This document shows, piece by piece, positions 1-9,045 of a DNA stretch of 64,000 nucleotides. The notes beneath the pieces are model-generated. The model did not search any database. It was not told the DNA's origin and saw only the letters and a program-made list of their open reading frames with translations. Location of the stretch: positions 248,001 to 312,000 of the forward strand of contig JAFKHH010000013.1 in the NCBI GenBank assembly GCA_017306865.1. The letters are read 5' to 3'. Positions within the stretch are counted from its first letter, which is position 1, and each line of letters starts with the position of its first letter. Source of the stretch: Filimonas sp. (GTDB lineage: Bacteria; Bacteroidota; Bacteroidia; Chitinophagales; Chitinophagaceae). Both the position numbers and the translations under genes were made by a program.

Positions 1-130
1 CGAAAAAGAAAATATTTAACCGGAGAATAGGGGTAAGGGATTTATAGACTGTAGTTAAAGAGTACAAATCAAATAAAACCAACTGGCCGTTATGCTACAC
101 AATTCACCATTGTCAACGATTGGGTTTAAA

Positions 131-973
131 ATGTATTTTACACTGGTTACCGGGGCCAGTGGAGGGATAGGAAAAGCACTTGCCACCGAATGTGCCCGTA
201 AAGGAATGCATCTCCTGCTTGTAGCATTGCCTGGTTTTGAACTGACAGAATTGGTTTCTCAGATACGTAAGACCTATAAAGTACACTGTTATGGGCTGGG
301 AGTAGATATGTCAGAGGCACATGCGAGTCAGGAAGTGTATGACTGGGTAAAAGAAAACGATTTTAATGTAAATGTCCTTATCAATAATGTAGGCGTGGGT
401 TCCAAAGGTGAGTTTGACAAACTGTCCACCTGTTTTTATCAAAAACAGATCAATCTGAATGTGGTTACTACCTGTATGATGACACGCCTGTTTTTAGATG
501 ACCTCAAAAGAAATGCGCCTGCACATATTATGAATACCGGCAGTATGGGGGGCTTTTATGCGTTACCAAACAAAGCTGTGTATTCTGCTACCAAATCTTT
601 TGTGTACTCTCTTACTAAGTCTTTACGGTTAGAGCTGGCTAATACCGGTGTGCAGGTGAGTGTACTTTGTCCCGGCGGAACAGATAGCAATGAAAAAACG
701 ATTGCAATCAATAAAGACCTGAAAGGCATAGCTAAGATGTCCATATTGCAGCCGGACGAAGTGGCCAAAGAGGCGATAGATAAAATGCTGAAAGGCAAAT
801 CGCGTATTATACCGGGCACGGTTAATAAGATCTGCTATCATATAAGCAGGCTGGTGCCGGAGTTTGTACACAACTTCTTTATCGGGCGTGCATTCAAGCA
901 CGTACATAAGCATGGCTACAGCGAAGGCGTACACCAGGTGCCGGAACCAAAAATGGCTAAAGTCGCCAATTGA
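131..973 (+). CDS. Short-chain dehydrogenase/reductase (classical SDR)
   Basis: A 280-residue NAD(P)-dependent oxidoreductase of the classical SDR family. The Rossmann glycine motif TGASGGIG is at residues 7-14, the NNVG motif near 86-89, and the catalytic triad is Ser138, Tyr151 and Lys155 (YSATK). The C-terminal 60 residues are basic and hydrophobic (HISRLVPEFVHNFFIG), as in membrane-associated SDRs related to DltE or 17-beta-hydroxysteroid dehydrogenases. The ATG at 131 starts directly at the Rossmann strand; an in-frame ATG at 92 would add 13 residues that match nothing in the family, so 131 is preferred. It lies upstream of a second SDR on the same strand, separated by a 23-bp inverted repeat. 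The substrate cannot be told from sequence. Confidence 0.9.
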   Translation: MYFTLVTGASGGIGKALATECARKGMHLLLVALPGFELTELVSQIRKTYKVHCYGLGVDMSEAHASQEVYDWVKENDFNVNVLINNVGVGSKGEFDKLSTCFYQKQINLNVVTTCMMTRLFLDDLKRNAPAHIMNTGSMGGFYALPNKAVYSATKSFVYSLTKSLRLELANTGVQVSVLCPGGTDSNEKTIAINKDLKGIAKMSILQPDEVAKEAIDKMLKGKSRIIPGTVNKICYHISRLVPEFVHNFFIGRAFKHVHKHGYSEGVHQVPEPKMAKVAN

Positions 974-980
974 GGCCATG

Positions 981-1118
981 TTATGTACGATGTTAGATGT
1001 ACGTTGTGAATGGGAGATAGCTTTTAAGTAAATGCCAGGTGGAGAAAAGTTACTGACTAGCTAGTTACCGGTAACCTGTAACGACTAATTTACATCGTAC
1101 ATCTAACATCGTACATAA
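981..1118. repeat. 23-bp perfect inverted repeat between two SDR genes
   Basis: Positions 981-1003 and 1096-1118 are perfect reverse complements built from the word ATGTACGATGTTAGATGTAC, with a 92-base spacer. The same word appears in weaker form at about 47285-47300. A short hairpin AAAGCG-aaa-CGCTTT (1117-1131) follows just before the next start codon. Confidence 0.85.
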
Positions 1119-1142
1119 AGCGAAACGCTTTACATTTGATTC

Positions 1143-1931
1143 ATGAATCTATCACTTACCGGGAAGAATGCACTTGTATGTGGTGCATCACAGGGGTTAG
1201 GCGCAGCAGTAGCGCACGAGCTGGCATTGCTTGGCGCAAGCGTAATTGTGCTGGCGCGTAATGAAGAAAAACTCAAAACTATTGTTGCTACGCTGGATAC
1301 AACACAGCATCAGCAACACGGCTATATAGTAGCAGACACCACCGATCCCGAAGGTGTACAGGAAAAGGTAAATGCTTACCTGGAAAAAGGAAATACCATA
1401 CACATCCTCGTCAATAACAGTGGCGGACCAGCATCTGGTCCGTTGATTGAGACAAGTGTTGATGATTTACGAACTGCTTTCAATGCGCACCTGGTCACGA
1501 GTCATTTACTGGCACAGGCTGTTATTACCGGCATGCGGAATGCGCAGTATGGACGCATTATTAATATTGTTTCTACTTCTATAAAAGAGCCGATCAGGGG
1601 ATTGGGCATTTCCAATACCATTCGGGCGGCTGTTGCAAACTGGGCTAAGACACTGGCCACAGAAGTAGGCAACAATGGTATTACCGTAAACAATGTGTTG
1701 CCCGGGTTTACAAAAACTGACCGTCTTGGTTACCTGTTTGGTAAACAGGCTGAAGCTGCTAATACTTCTATTGAAGAAATTGAAAAAAGAAGCGCCGCAC
1801 TGATCCCCGCTGGCCGCCTGGGCGAGCCATCCGAATTTGGTGCCGCAGTAGCGTTTCTTTGCTCACCCGCTGCTGCATACATCAACGGCATCAACCTGCC
1901 TGTAGATGGGGGAAGATTGCAAGGGTTGTAA
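1143..1931 (+). CDS. SDR-family protein lacking the Tyr-Lys catalytic pair
   Basis: A 262-residue SDR resembling 3-oxoacyl-ACP reductases, with the Rossmann motif GASQGLG at residues 14-20, NNSGG near 91-95 and a C-terminal PVDGG motif. The conserved active-site Ser is present in NIVSTS, but 13 residues later, where YxxxK should be, the sequence reads SNTIR: Ser157 replaces Tyr and Arg161 replaces Lys. A subgroup of SDRs with SNxxR in this position is known and is poorly characterised; it may use other chemistry or be non-catalytic. It sits between another SDR and the NRPS-like gene, both on the same strand, but 346 bases separate it from the NRPS-like gene. Confidence 0.9.
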   Translation: MNLSLTGKNALVCGASQGLGAAVAHELALLGASVIVLARNEEKLKTIVATLDTTQHQQHGYIVADTTDPEGVQEKVNAYLEKGNTIHILVNNSGGPASGPLIETSVDDLRTAFNAHLVTSHLLAQAVITGMRNAQYGRIINIVSTSIKEPIRGLGISNTIRAAVANWAKTLATEVGNNGITVNNVLPGFTKTDRLGYLFGKQAEAANTSIEEIEKRSAALIPAGRLGEPSEFGAAVAFLCSPAAAYINGINLPVDGGRLQGL

Positions 1932-2277
1932 GAATGAATACAGGTTGCATGGTTTAATTGTTATATTGCTAAAGCTATATGCAATGGTGTTGAAATAAGA
2001 AATAAACTACGCGGGACACCGGGATACTACACAATGGGCACAAGGGCGTACTTTGTGCCCATTGTGCATTCCTTTGTGAACTTAGTGGTTAACTCAACGA
2101 CATTGAATATTTAATAGGGGGCGCGAAGCGTTTTTATTCACGGTTGCCGGCTCGCGATTTACGAAAAATTTGGGCAATCCTTTAACAATATATCGATTAA
2201 ACAGTTCGTTACTTCCCTAGTCACAAGCATTGTGAAATTTAACCTGTATTCAATCAACTATTAAACGTACCCCTGCG
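1932..2277. other. Intergenic region with 14-bp hairpin
   Basis: No gene seen. A family B arm lies at about 1951-1967. A strong hairpin has arms CACAATGGGCACAA (2030-2043) and its complement (2053-2066) around a 9-base loop, without a clean T-tract. The text-like repeat CTTTGTGAACTTAGTGG follows at about 2072-2090. The last 100 bases are AT-rich and presumably carry the promoter of the NRPS-like gene, although no convincing -33/-7 pair was found. Confidence 0.6.
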
Positions 2278-5200
2278 ATGTTGCCACAAATAATGACGGA
2301 TAACAGCGTCATACTCGGGAATGATAACCCTGAACTTATACGCGATACAACACTGCCCCAGGTTTTTTCTGCTGCTTGTACCCTGCATGGAAAAAAAGCT
2401 GCACTTATTTATAATGATGTAAGACTTACCTACAACGAACTGGATCAAAAAAGTAATGCGGTTGCTGCATGGCTTTACAGTAAGGGGATAGGTCCGGGCG
2501 CTGTTGTGGGTGTATGGCTAAACAGGGGCCTGGATCTTCATATTTGTATATTGGGCATTTTGAAAAGCGGGGCTGCTTATATTCCGTTTGATAAAGAGAT
2601 GCCGGCAGAGCGGCTTGCGGTAGTACTGGAAGAAACAAACGCAAAAGGATATTTTAGTGAAGCTGACGGAGGATTGGTAACTGCATGTTTTATCCCTGCC
2701 GCAATATATGAAGATGCACAAACGCTACAGGCAGACAAGCATCTTTCACCATCTCCCAACGATACGGCTTATATCATTTATACATCGGGTAGTACCGGTA
2801 AACCCAAAGGCATTCCTATTACACATAAACAGATCTGTCATTTATTAGCATCGGAAAATTCGATCTTGCAAATTACTGATACAGACATTGTTTACCAGGG
2901 ATTTTCCGTATCGTTTGATATGTGGCTGGAAGAAACATGGATCAGTTTCTTTGCAGGCGCTACGCTTGTGATCAGCGACAGTATTACCGCTAAATCTTTT
3001 GACTCATTACACCTGTTTTTAAACAAACATAAAGTCACGGTCTTGCACGCAGTACCTTCCTTACTGGCTATGATGGATACGAATGTACCTTCCTTACGGT
3101 TGATCAAATCAGGAGGAGAAATGTGTACAGTAACGGTGCAGCAAAAATGGTGTGACAGAGGAATCCTGGTGTATAACACGTATGGGCCAACAGAGACGAC
3201 AGTCACGGCATCCTGCTCGCCCTTATATGCAGATACGCCTATCACAATAGGCTATCCATTGCCTAACTATAGTATGGCTATTGTGAACGATGCATTAGAA
3301 CCATTGCCTGTAGGAGAAAAGGGTGAATTGGTAATATCCGGCCTGGGCTTATCTAATGGTTATATTAACCGGCCCGACCTGACAGCCGCAAAATTTCGCC
3401 ACAAACCTTCGTCGCTTGCAGAAATGTATGGGGACAAGATTTATTTGTCAGGTGATATTGGCTATATAGATGAAGATGGGCGTGTATGTATTGCCGGCAG
3501 AATGGATGATCAGGTGAAATTAAGGGGATATAGAATAGAGCTGGGTGAAATAGAGTCCGTTTTAAATCGCCAGGAGTATATAAGCCAGTCTGTTGTTTTA
3601 GTAAAGAAAATAAATGGAACGGATAGCCTTGTTGCATTCGTATTGGTAGAAGAAGAGCAGTCTCATTTTGATGAAAAAGCATGTAAACAAGCATTGGCAC
3701 TTGCCTTGCCTGCATACATGCTACCTGCAAGAATTATTGTTTTAAAAGATTTTCCGCGTTTGCCAAGCGGAAAAATAAATAAACATCTATTACCCTTTGA
3801 AGAGACTTTGCAGGAGGCCGCAACACCAGTGTTGCCGATAGATGAAAGCGCCAGCTTAGAAGACAAGGCCGTGATGTTGCTTACTAAGCTTTTCCCGGAA
3901 GAGCAGGTATCGGTAGAGAAAGATTTTTTTGATGGCCTGGGAGGGTATTCCTTACTGGCGGCCTACTTTGTGTCGGAGATGCGGGAGAAGACAGGCATTG
4001 AAAACCTCTCCACCCGTGATGTATATACCTATCGCCCGGTTAGTAATTTATTAGGGTACTGGAAAACACAAGAAGAGCAACAACCTGCTACTGCCATTGT
4101 AACGGAGCGTTATAAAGTACGTGGCATACAATACTATGCTTGCTGGCTGGCACAAACAGTGGCGCTGATCTTTATTTACGCATTGCTCGCTGCGCAAATA
4201 TTTGTACCGTACCTCGGCTATTATTATCTGCAACAGGAATCTGATACGCATTTTATACCCATCTTGTTTGCATTACTCTTGTTCTGTGTAGTACCTGTTG
4301 TACAAACGGTATTAAGCATTGCTTTAAAGTGGCTTGTAATCGGCAAGATGAAAGAAGGAGATTACCCGCTATGGGGAACTTACTATTTCAGATGGTGGTT
4401 TACCCGGAAGTTGATCGGGTTAGTGCAGGTGCAGGTAATAAGCGGCACGCCATTGTTTAATAATTTTTTGAACCTTCTCGGCGCACGTATAGCGAAAGAT
4501 GCGCAGTTGAGCAACTTCTCTATAGGTGCAGAAGATCTGCTGGAAATAGGGGCTAACGTAACTATAAGTTCCAACGTAGTATTGAATAATGCCTGGGTAG
4601 AAGATGGTTATTTGAAACTAAGGCAGATAACCATAATGGAGAATGGGTATGTAGGAACTACTTCCGTAGTAGAAGGTGGCTGCATGATAAAAGCGGGAGG
4701 TGAGCTGGGCGATCTGAGTGCATTGGGGAAAGAGAAAACGATAGAAGAAAACTGGCTATGGAGCGGTAGCCCTGCCGTTGCGGTAGTGCAAAAAGAAGTA
4801 TCCACAGATGTAGTACCTGTTATAAGCAATGCACGCAGCAGAAGATATAGGCTATTGTTTTTTGCATTGATCTTTATTTTTCCTTTTGCTGTACTTGTAC
4901 CATTGCTGCCTACCATTATTACGCTCAATAAACTGGATGATAATGCGGCTGATTATGACTTTACCTATATGGTGCTGATGCCTGTGCTTTCCTTTGCCTA
5001 CATTATGGTATTTATTGCACTGGTGGTCATACTATCCCGCTGGTTGCAACGTAAAGTGCGGCCCGGTCGTTTTCCAGTCTACTCTTTGTTCTATGTAAAA
5101 AAATGGCTGGCAGATCAGCTTTTATCACTTTCCTTAACGGTGCTGCATCCAATTTATGCATCAGTCTATGTATCGTGGTTCTTCCGCCTGTTAGGTGCTA

Positions 5201-6240
5201 AAGTGGGAAAGAATACGGAAATATCTACAGCCTCAAACGTTACGCATAAACTATTCTCTATTGGTGACGAAGCATTCATTGCGGATGCTGTTACACTAGG
5301 TGAATCAGATATTCGCAACCAGGAATTGATACTGGCAGAGACATCTATTGGCAATAAAACTTTTATTGGTAATAGTGCATTAGTGCCACAGGGATGCGAC
5401 CTGGGAAGCAATATGCTGGTTGGTGTATTGTCTATACCTCCAACGCCTCAGCAAGAGGCATCCGTAACAACGAAAGACTGGCTTGGTTCACCAGCTATGG
5501 CTTTGCCGAAAAGACAGGTGGGCGATACGTTTGCAGCATCGCTTACATACGCACCTCCGCTTTGGCGTAAGCTGGCTCGCGGAGGCATTGAATTTATCCG
5601 CATCGTTTTACCTCAAACCGTTATTCTATGCTTAAGCGTTCTTTTCATCGCCTATGCACATGATCTGCTAACAACATATTCAGTCGGTATAATTACGGTA
5701 CTGTTTCCTTTTTACTACCTGGGCATAGTTGCCATCCCTGCCTTTATTATTACAGTAGTATTAAAATGGTTGGTTGTAGGTAAGTATAAAGAAGAGCAGT
5801 TACCTATGTGGACAGGGAAAGTATGGCGAAGCGAAGGGGTAACAACATTGTATGAAGCGCTGGCAGTGCCTTTCCTGCTGAATGAAATGACAGGTACGCC
5901 GTGGCTGCCCCTATTATTGAAATTGCTTGGTGTAAAAACAGGTAAGCGTGTATGGATGAATACGGCTGATGTTACAGAATATGATATGGTAAAGATTGGC
6001 GATTACAGTGAGTTGAATTTTGACTCTGGCCCACAAACACACTTATTTGAAGACCGGATTATGAAAATAGGGCATGTGCTGATTGGTAAAGAATGTACCA
6101 TTGGTACAAGAAGCATTGTCTTATATGATACCAACCTGGGCGATAATACAACCATAGGCTCGTTGTCTTTAGTCATGAAAGGAGAGACGTTGCCGCCAGG
6201 CACAAGCTGGGCAGGAAGCCCGGTGGTGAGGATGGGGTGA
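2278..6240 (+). CDS. Pls/PosA-type membrane NRPS-like poly-amino-acid synthetase
   Basis: A 1320-residue protein with the architecture of epsilon-poly-L-lysine synthetase. An adenylation domain occupies about 20-510: A3 motif YTSGSTGKPKG near 167-178, A5 NTYGPTE near 300-306, A8 GYRIELGE near 417-424 and A10 GKINK near 500. A carrier domain follows with phosphopantetheine site Ser558 in LGGYSLL. From about 620 three membrane-hairpin pairs (roughly 620-692, 857-922 and 1105-1170) alternate with three hexapeptide-repeat-like domains, the last ending in WAGSPVVRM. There is no condensation or thioesterase domain, as in Pls. Manual alignment to GrsA gives pocket residues D-M-E-S-I-S-T-V-T-K, resembling codes for lysine or ornithine. 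A product built from a basic amino acid is inferred. A second ATG at 2293 is an alternative start. Confidence 0.9.
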   Translation: MLPQIMTDNSVILGNDNPELIRDTTLPQVFSAACTLHGKKAALIYNDVRLTYNELDQKSNAVAAWLYSKGIGPGAVVGVWLNRGLDLHICILGILKSGAAYIPFDKEMPAERLAVVLEETNAKGYFSEADGGLVTACFIPAAIYEDAQTLQADKHLSPSPNDTAYIIYTSGSTGKPKGIPITHKQICHLLASENSILQITDTDIVYQGFSVSFDMWLEETWISFFAGATLVISDSITAKSFDSLHLFLNKHKVTVLHAVPSLLAMMDTNVPSLRLIKSGGEMCTVTVQQKWCDRGILVYNTYGPTETTVTASCSPLYADTPITIGYPLPNYSMAIVNDALEPLPVGEKGELVISGLGLSNGYINRPDLTAAKFRHKPSSLAEMYGDKIYLSGDIGYIDEDGRVCIAGRMDDQVKLRGYRIELGEIESVLNRQEYISQSVVLVKKINGTDSLVAFVLVEEEQSHFDEKACKQALALALPAYMLPARIIVLKDFPRLPSGKINKHLLPFEETLQEAATPVLPIDESASLEDKAVMLLTKLFPEEQVSVEKDFFDGLGGYSLLAAYFVSEMREKTGIENLSTRDVYTYRPVSNLLGYWKTQEEQQPATAIVTERYKVRGIQYYACWLAQTVALIFIYALLAAQIFVPYLGYYYLQQESDTHFIPILFALLLFCVVPVVQTVLSIALKWLVIGKMKEGDYPLWGTYYFRWWFTRKLIGLVQVQVISGTPLFNNFLNLLGARIAKDAQLSNFSIGAEDLLEIGANVTISSNVVLNNAWVEDGYLKLRQITIMENGYVGTTSVVEGGCMIKAGGELGDLSALGKEKTIEENWLWSGSPAVAVVQKEVSTDVVPVISNARSRRYRLLFFALIFIFPFAVLVPLLPTIITLNKLDDNAADYDFTYMVLMPVLSFAYIMVFIALVVILSRWLQRKVRPGRFPVYSLFYVKKWLADQLLSLSLTVLHPIYASVYVSWFFRLLGAKVGKNTEISTASNVTHKLFSIGDEAFIADAVTLGESDIRNQELILAETSIGNKTFIGNSALVPQGCDLGSNMLVGVLSIPPTPQQEASVTTKDWLGSPAMALPKRQVGDTFAASLTYAPPLWRKLARGGIEFIRIVLPQTVILCLSVLFIAYAHDLLTTYSVGIITVLFPFYYLGIVAIPAFIITVVLKWLVVGKYKEEQLPMWTGKVWRSEGVTTLYEALAVPFLLNEMTGTPWLPLLLKLLGVKTGKRVWMNTADVTEYDMVKIGDYSELNFDSGPQTHLFEDRIMKIGHVLIGKECTIGTRSIVLYDTNLGDNTTIGSLSLVMKGETLPPGTSWAGSPVVRMG

Positions 6241-6311
6241 ATTGTGAATGGTCAGTGGTAAAAATGTTCAGGCTTTTGTTTAATTGTTTAAATGGTTGAA
6301 TTGTTTTTATC

Positions 6312-6367
6312 GCCAAAGAGGCACAGAAACACGGATGGGCCTATCCGTGTTTCTGTGCCTCTTTGGC
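6312..6367. terminator. 25-bp perfect hairpin between convergent genes
   Basis: Left arm 6312-6336 and right arm 6343-6367 are perfect reverse complements around a 6-base loop. It sits between the convergent ends of the NRPS-like gene and argS and probably serves as a two-way terminator, though T-tracts are short. The arms contain GAGGCACAGAAACACGGAT, one of the text-like repeats found widely in environmental bacterial genomes. Flanking words TCACCACTGACCACTCAC (around 6402-6428) belong to another local repeat family. Confidence 0.75.
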
Positions 6368-6432
6368 AAAATATAAATAGCTATAAATTTTCACCATTCA
6401 CCTATTCACAACTCACCACTGACCACTCACTA

Positions 6433-8223
6433 TTACATTCTCTCCGGCACTTGTATGCCTAACAATCCCATACCTGTTTTAATGGTCTGAGCCGTTAATT
6501 GGGCCAGTTGCAGGCGAAGTTGTTTCTTGTCTTCGCTTTCTGCATTGCTGATGGAATGTTTGTTATAAAACGTATTAAATGCCTGTGCGAGGTTGAACAA
6601 ATAGATCGCAATTTTTGATGGATCATGTTCGTTTGCAGCGTCGCCGATTGTATCTGCAAATTGCTCTAAGTGTTTAATTACATCTTTTTCTAAAGGCAAT
6701 AATTCACTTGTACTCAGAGTAGCAAAATTTGCGTTTGCTTCTTTACGCAAAATACTTCTGATCCTTGCATACGTATATTGTACAAACGGGCCGGTAAAGC
6801 CATGAATGTCTATGCTCTCTTTCGGATCGAAGATCATTTTCTTTTTAGGATCAACTCTCAGCAGGAAAAATTTCAATGCACCCAGCCCGATCGTTTTATA
6901 CAACTGGTCCAATTCTTCTTGTGAAAATTCTTTCAGCGCATTGCGTTCTTCCAGTTTGGCCTGTGTAGTTTCCTTCGCATCGTTGATCAGTTCTGCTACT
7001 AAATCATCTGCATCCACTACAGTGCCTTCGCGGCTTTTCATTTTGCCTGTAGGTAATTCTACCATGCCATAGCTCAGGTGATAAATACCATCGGCAGAAG
7101 GCAAACCTAATTTCTGGCAGATCAGCTTTAATACTTTGAAGTGGTAATTCTGTTCGTCACCTACCACATATATACTTTGATCCGCATTGAATTCTTTCTG
7201 CTTCATTTCTGCCAGTCCAATGTCTTGCGTAATGTAAACAGACGTGCCGTCTTTGCGTCGTACAATCTTTTCATCCAGTCCGTCACCAGTTAAGTCTATC
7301 CACACACTGCCATCCTCTTTTTGGTAGAAGACACCCTTCTCCAATCCTTTCTCTACCAGGTCTTTTCCCAGCAGGTAAGTATTGCTCTCATAGTATATTT
7401 TATCAAAATCGCTCCCTATCTCTTTGTACGTTTGGTCAAAGCCTTCATACACCCAACTGTTCATTTCCTTCCAGAGCTTCATCACTTCCGGTTTGCCTGC
7501 TTCCCAGTCTACCAGCATTTGCTGTGCCTGCTTCATGATTGGTGCTTCCTTTTCTGCCAACTCTTCCGTCATACCGCCGGCAACTAATTCCTTTACCTGG
7601 CCTTTATATGCGTCATTGAACTTTACATAATAGTCACCTACAAAATGGTCGCCCTTAGTACTTGTACTTGCCGGTGTTGCACCATTGGCAAACAGTTCCC
7701 ATGCGATCATGCTTTTGCAGATATGGATGCCACGGTCGTTCACAATACAGGTTTTTACAATATCGTTGCCGTTTGCCTTTAAGATCTCCGCAATGCTCCA
7801 GCCCAGGAAGTTGTTGCGCAAGTGCCCAAGGTGTAGGGGTTTGTTGGTGTTAGGAGAGGAGTACTCTACCATTACCTTGCCTTTGTGCGTAGTCGCAATA
7901 CCGTAAGCAGTATTGCTATATTCCTTTTGCGTAAAGGCCTGCCAGTAAGCGTCGCCAATTTCCAGGTTCAGGAACCCTTTGATCACATTAAAAGAAGTGT
8001 AGAAATCGGGGTGTTGTTTTACCAGGTATTCACCCAGTTCCTGTCCCAATACATCCGGCGATTTTTTCAATTGTTTTACAAAGGCAAACAATACAATCGT
8101 ATAATCACCTGTAAACTCCGGTTTAGTGGCATTCACCAATATGCCGGAAGGGGCAATTTCGAATCCGTATAAATCTTTAATAGCCGAAGCTGCGAACTCC
8201 TTTACCTGTAAAACAACGCTCAT
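6433..8223 (-). CDS. argS: Arginyl-tRNA synthetase
   Basis: A 596-residue class I aminoacyl-tRNA synthetase that charges tRNA-Arg. The N-terminal additional domain covers about 1-110. The HIGH signature is HLGHLRNN (from 131), preceded by SSPNTNKP, which is typical of ArgS. The KMSKS equivalent is MKSREG (395-400). The C-terminal anticodon-binding (DALR) domain begins near FVQYTYARIRSILRK and the protein ends with GIQVPERM, the usual ArgS terminus. The start at 8223 is preferred over an in-frame ATG at 8244 because a -7 box on this strand (8241-8249) would overlap the longer version, and MSVV is a normal ArgS N-terminus. Length matches the family. Confidence 0.97.
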   Translation of the reverse strand: MSVVLQVKEFAASAIKDLYGFEIAPSGILVNATKPEFTGDYTIVLFAFVKQLKKSPDVLGQELGEYLVKQHPDFYTSFNVIKGFLNLEIGDAYWQAFTQKEYSNTAYGIATTHKGKVMVEYSSPNTNKPLHLGHLRNNFLGWSIAEILKANGNDIVKTCIVNDRGIHICKSMIAWELFANGATPASTSTKGDHFVGDYYVKFNDAYKGQVKELVAGGMTEELAEKEAPIMKQAQQMLVDWEAGKPEVMKLWKEMNSWVYEGFDQTYKEIGSDFDKIYYESNTYLLGKDLVEKGLEKGVFYQKEDGSVWIDLTGDGLDEKIVRRKDGTSVYITQDIGLAEMKQKEFNADQSIYVVGDEQNYHFKVLKLICQKLGLPSADGIYHLSYGMVELPTGKMKSREGTVVDADDLVAELINDAKETTQAKLEERNALKEFSQEELDQLYKTIGLGALKFFLLRVDPKKKMIFDPKESIDIHGFTGPFVQYTYARIRSILRKEANANFATLSTSELLPLEKDVIKHLEQFADTIGDAANEHDPSKIAIYLFNLAQAFNTFYNKHSISNAESEDKKQLRLQLAQLTAQTIKTGMGLLGIQVPERM

Positions 8224-8240
8224 AATTTCTTGTTTGGCCT

Positions 8241-8249
8241 GCAAAAATA
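8241..8249 (-). promoter_or_regulatory. argS -7 box
   Basis: On the minus strand this reads TATTTTTGC, matching the Bacteroidota -7 consensus TAnnTTTG. Transcription would start near 8235, giving a leader of about 12 bases before the ATG at 8223. No clear -33 TTG was seen. This element decides the argS start. Confidence 0.6.
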
Positions 8250-8258
8250 GCGGGAAAT

Positions 8259-8339
8259 AGTTAAATGGTTAAATTGTTGAATTGTTCCATGGCAGCGCTT
8301 GTTATATTCAACAATCTTACCATTCAACCATTTAACAAT
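8259..8339. repeat. Family B inverted repeat, argS/GtrA divergent region
   Basis: An imperfect inverted repeat: TTAAATGGTTAAATTGTTGA on the left and TCAACAATCTTACCATTCAACCATTTAAC-like sequence on the right, enclosing about 25 bases. It belongs to the AT-rich TTGTTxAATGGTT family seen in many gaps of this window. Here it lies between divergent genes, so it cannot be only a terminator. Confidence 0.65.
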
Positions 8340-8397
8340 ATATCTCATCTTCAAATTGGCGAATTTTTCAAATTACCTGCTATCTTCGCCCGCGTTA

Positions 8398-8925
8398 ATG
8401 CAGAAGCTTCATAACAATACCCGCAATACCATACTGGCGCTCATAGACTTTTTCTATCCGCCATTTAAGCGCATTATGCCGCTAGAGACTTTCCGTTATG
8501 CGGCTTGCGGTGGAGCCAATACCTGCCTGGATATTTTCATCTATTTCGTTGCCTACAATTACATTTTGCATAAGCAGAATATAGAAATAGCGCATTTCCC
8601 TTTTTTCGGGAAAATGGTCATTAGCGGATATATTGCCGCACTAATGATCGCTTTTATTATTACGTTCCCAACCGGCTTTTATTTAAGCAGATATGTTGTA
8701 TGGCAACAGACAACGACTAAAAAGAGGGTGCAATTATTTCGCTATTTCATGGTGGTATTAGTCTGCATCGTCCTCAACTACATTTTTATGAAGTTCTTTG
8801 TAGAAGAGCTACATTTTTACCCAACACCTGCAAAAATTGCCACTGCACTTTTAGTCGTAGCATTTAGTTACTTTTCTCAAAGGCATTTTTCCTTCAAGGT
8901 GAGAAAACAGGACATGGAGTTATAG
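8398..8925 (+). CDS. GtrA family membrane protein
   Basis: A 175-residue protein with four predicted membrane segments, of the GtrA/DPMS family that helps carry polyprenyl-phosphate sugars or modifies surface glycans. The family signature at the first helix is visible (FRYAACGGANTCLDIFIYF, from about residue 28), and the last helix ends in FSYFSQRHFSFK, the usual GtrA terminus. The ATG at 8398 gives a normal family length; an upstream in-frame start at 8299 lies in a family B repeat and is unlikely. A weak -7-like TATCTTCG lies at about 8381-8388. No glycosyltransferase partner is adjacent, so the transported sugar is unknown. Confidence 0.9.
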   Translation: MQKLHNNTRNTILALIDFFYPPFKRIMPLETFRYAACGGANTCLDIFIYFVAYNYILHKQNIEIAHFPFFGKMVISGYIAALMIAFIITFPTGFYLSRYVVWQQTTTKKRVQLFRYFMVVLVCIVLNYIFMKFFVEELHFYPTPAKIATALLVVAFSYFSQRHFSFKVRKQDMEL

Positions 8926-8969
8926 ATTTCCTTTTTTCCTTATTCGATTTCTTAAAACAAGCGATAACC

Positions 8970-9030
8970 AGATATGGAATATCTGTCAACTCATACTGCT
9001 ATGGTATTGCAAGTGAGATATGGAATATCT
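8970..9030. repeat. Family D repeat pair (AGATATGGAATATCT)
   Basis: Two copies of the 15-base quasi-palindrome AGATATGGAATATCT at 8970-8984 and 9016-9030, 46 bases apart, between the convergent ends of the GtrA gene and the solenoid gene. Four more copies lie at 55942-56109. Confidence 0.9.
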
Positions 9031-9045
9031 TTTGGAGTTCCGTCA

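Noticed and set aside
1-130. Start of another gene at the left edge
   Set aside because: AT-rich, no open frame of useful length before the SDR start; an ATG at 92 gives an N-terminus unlike the SDR family.
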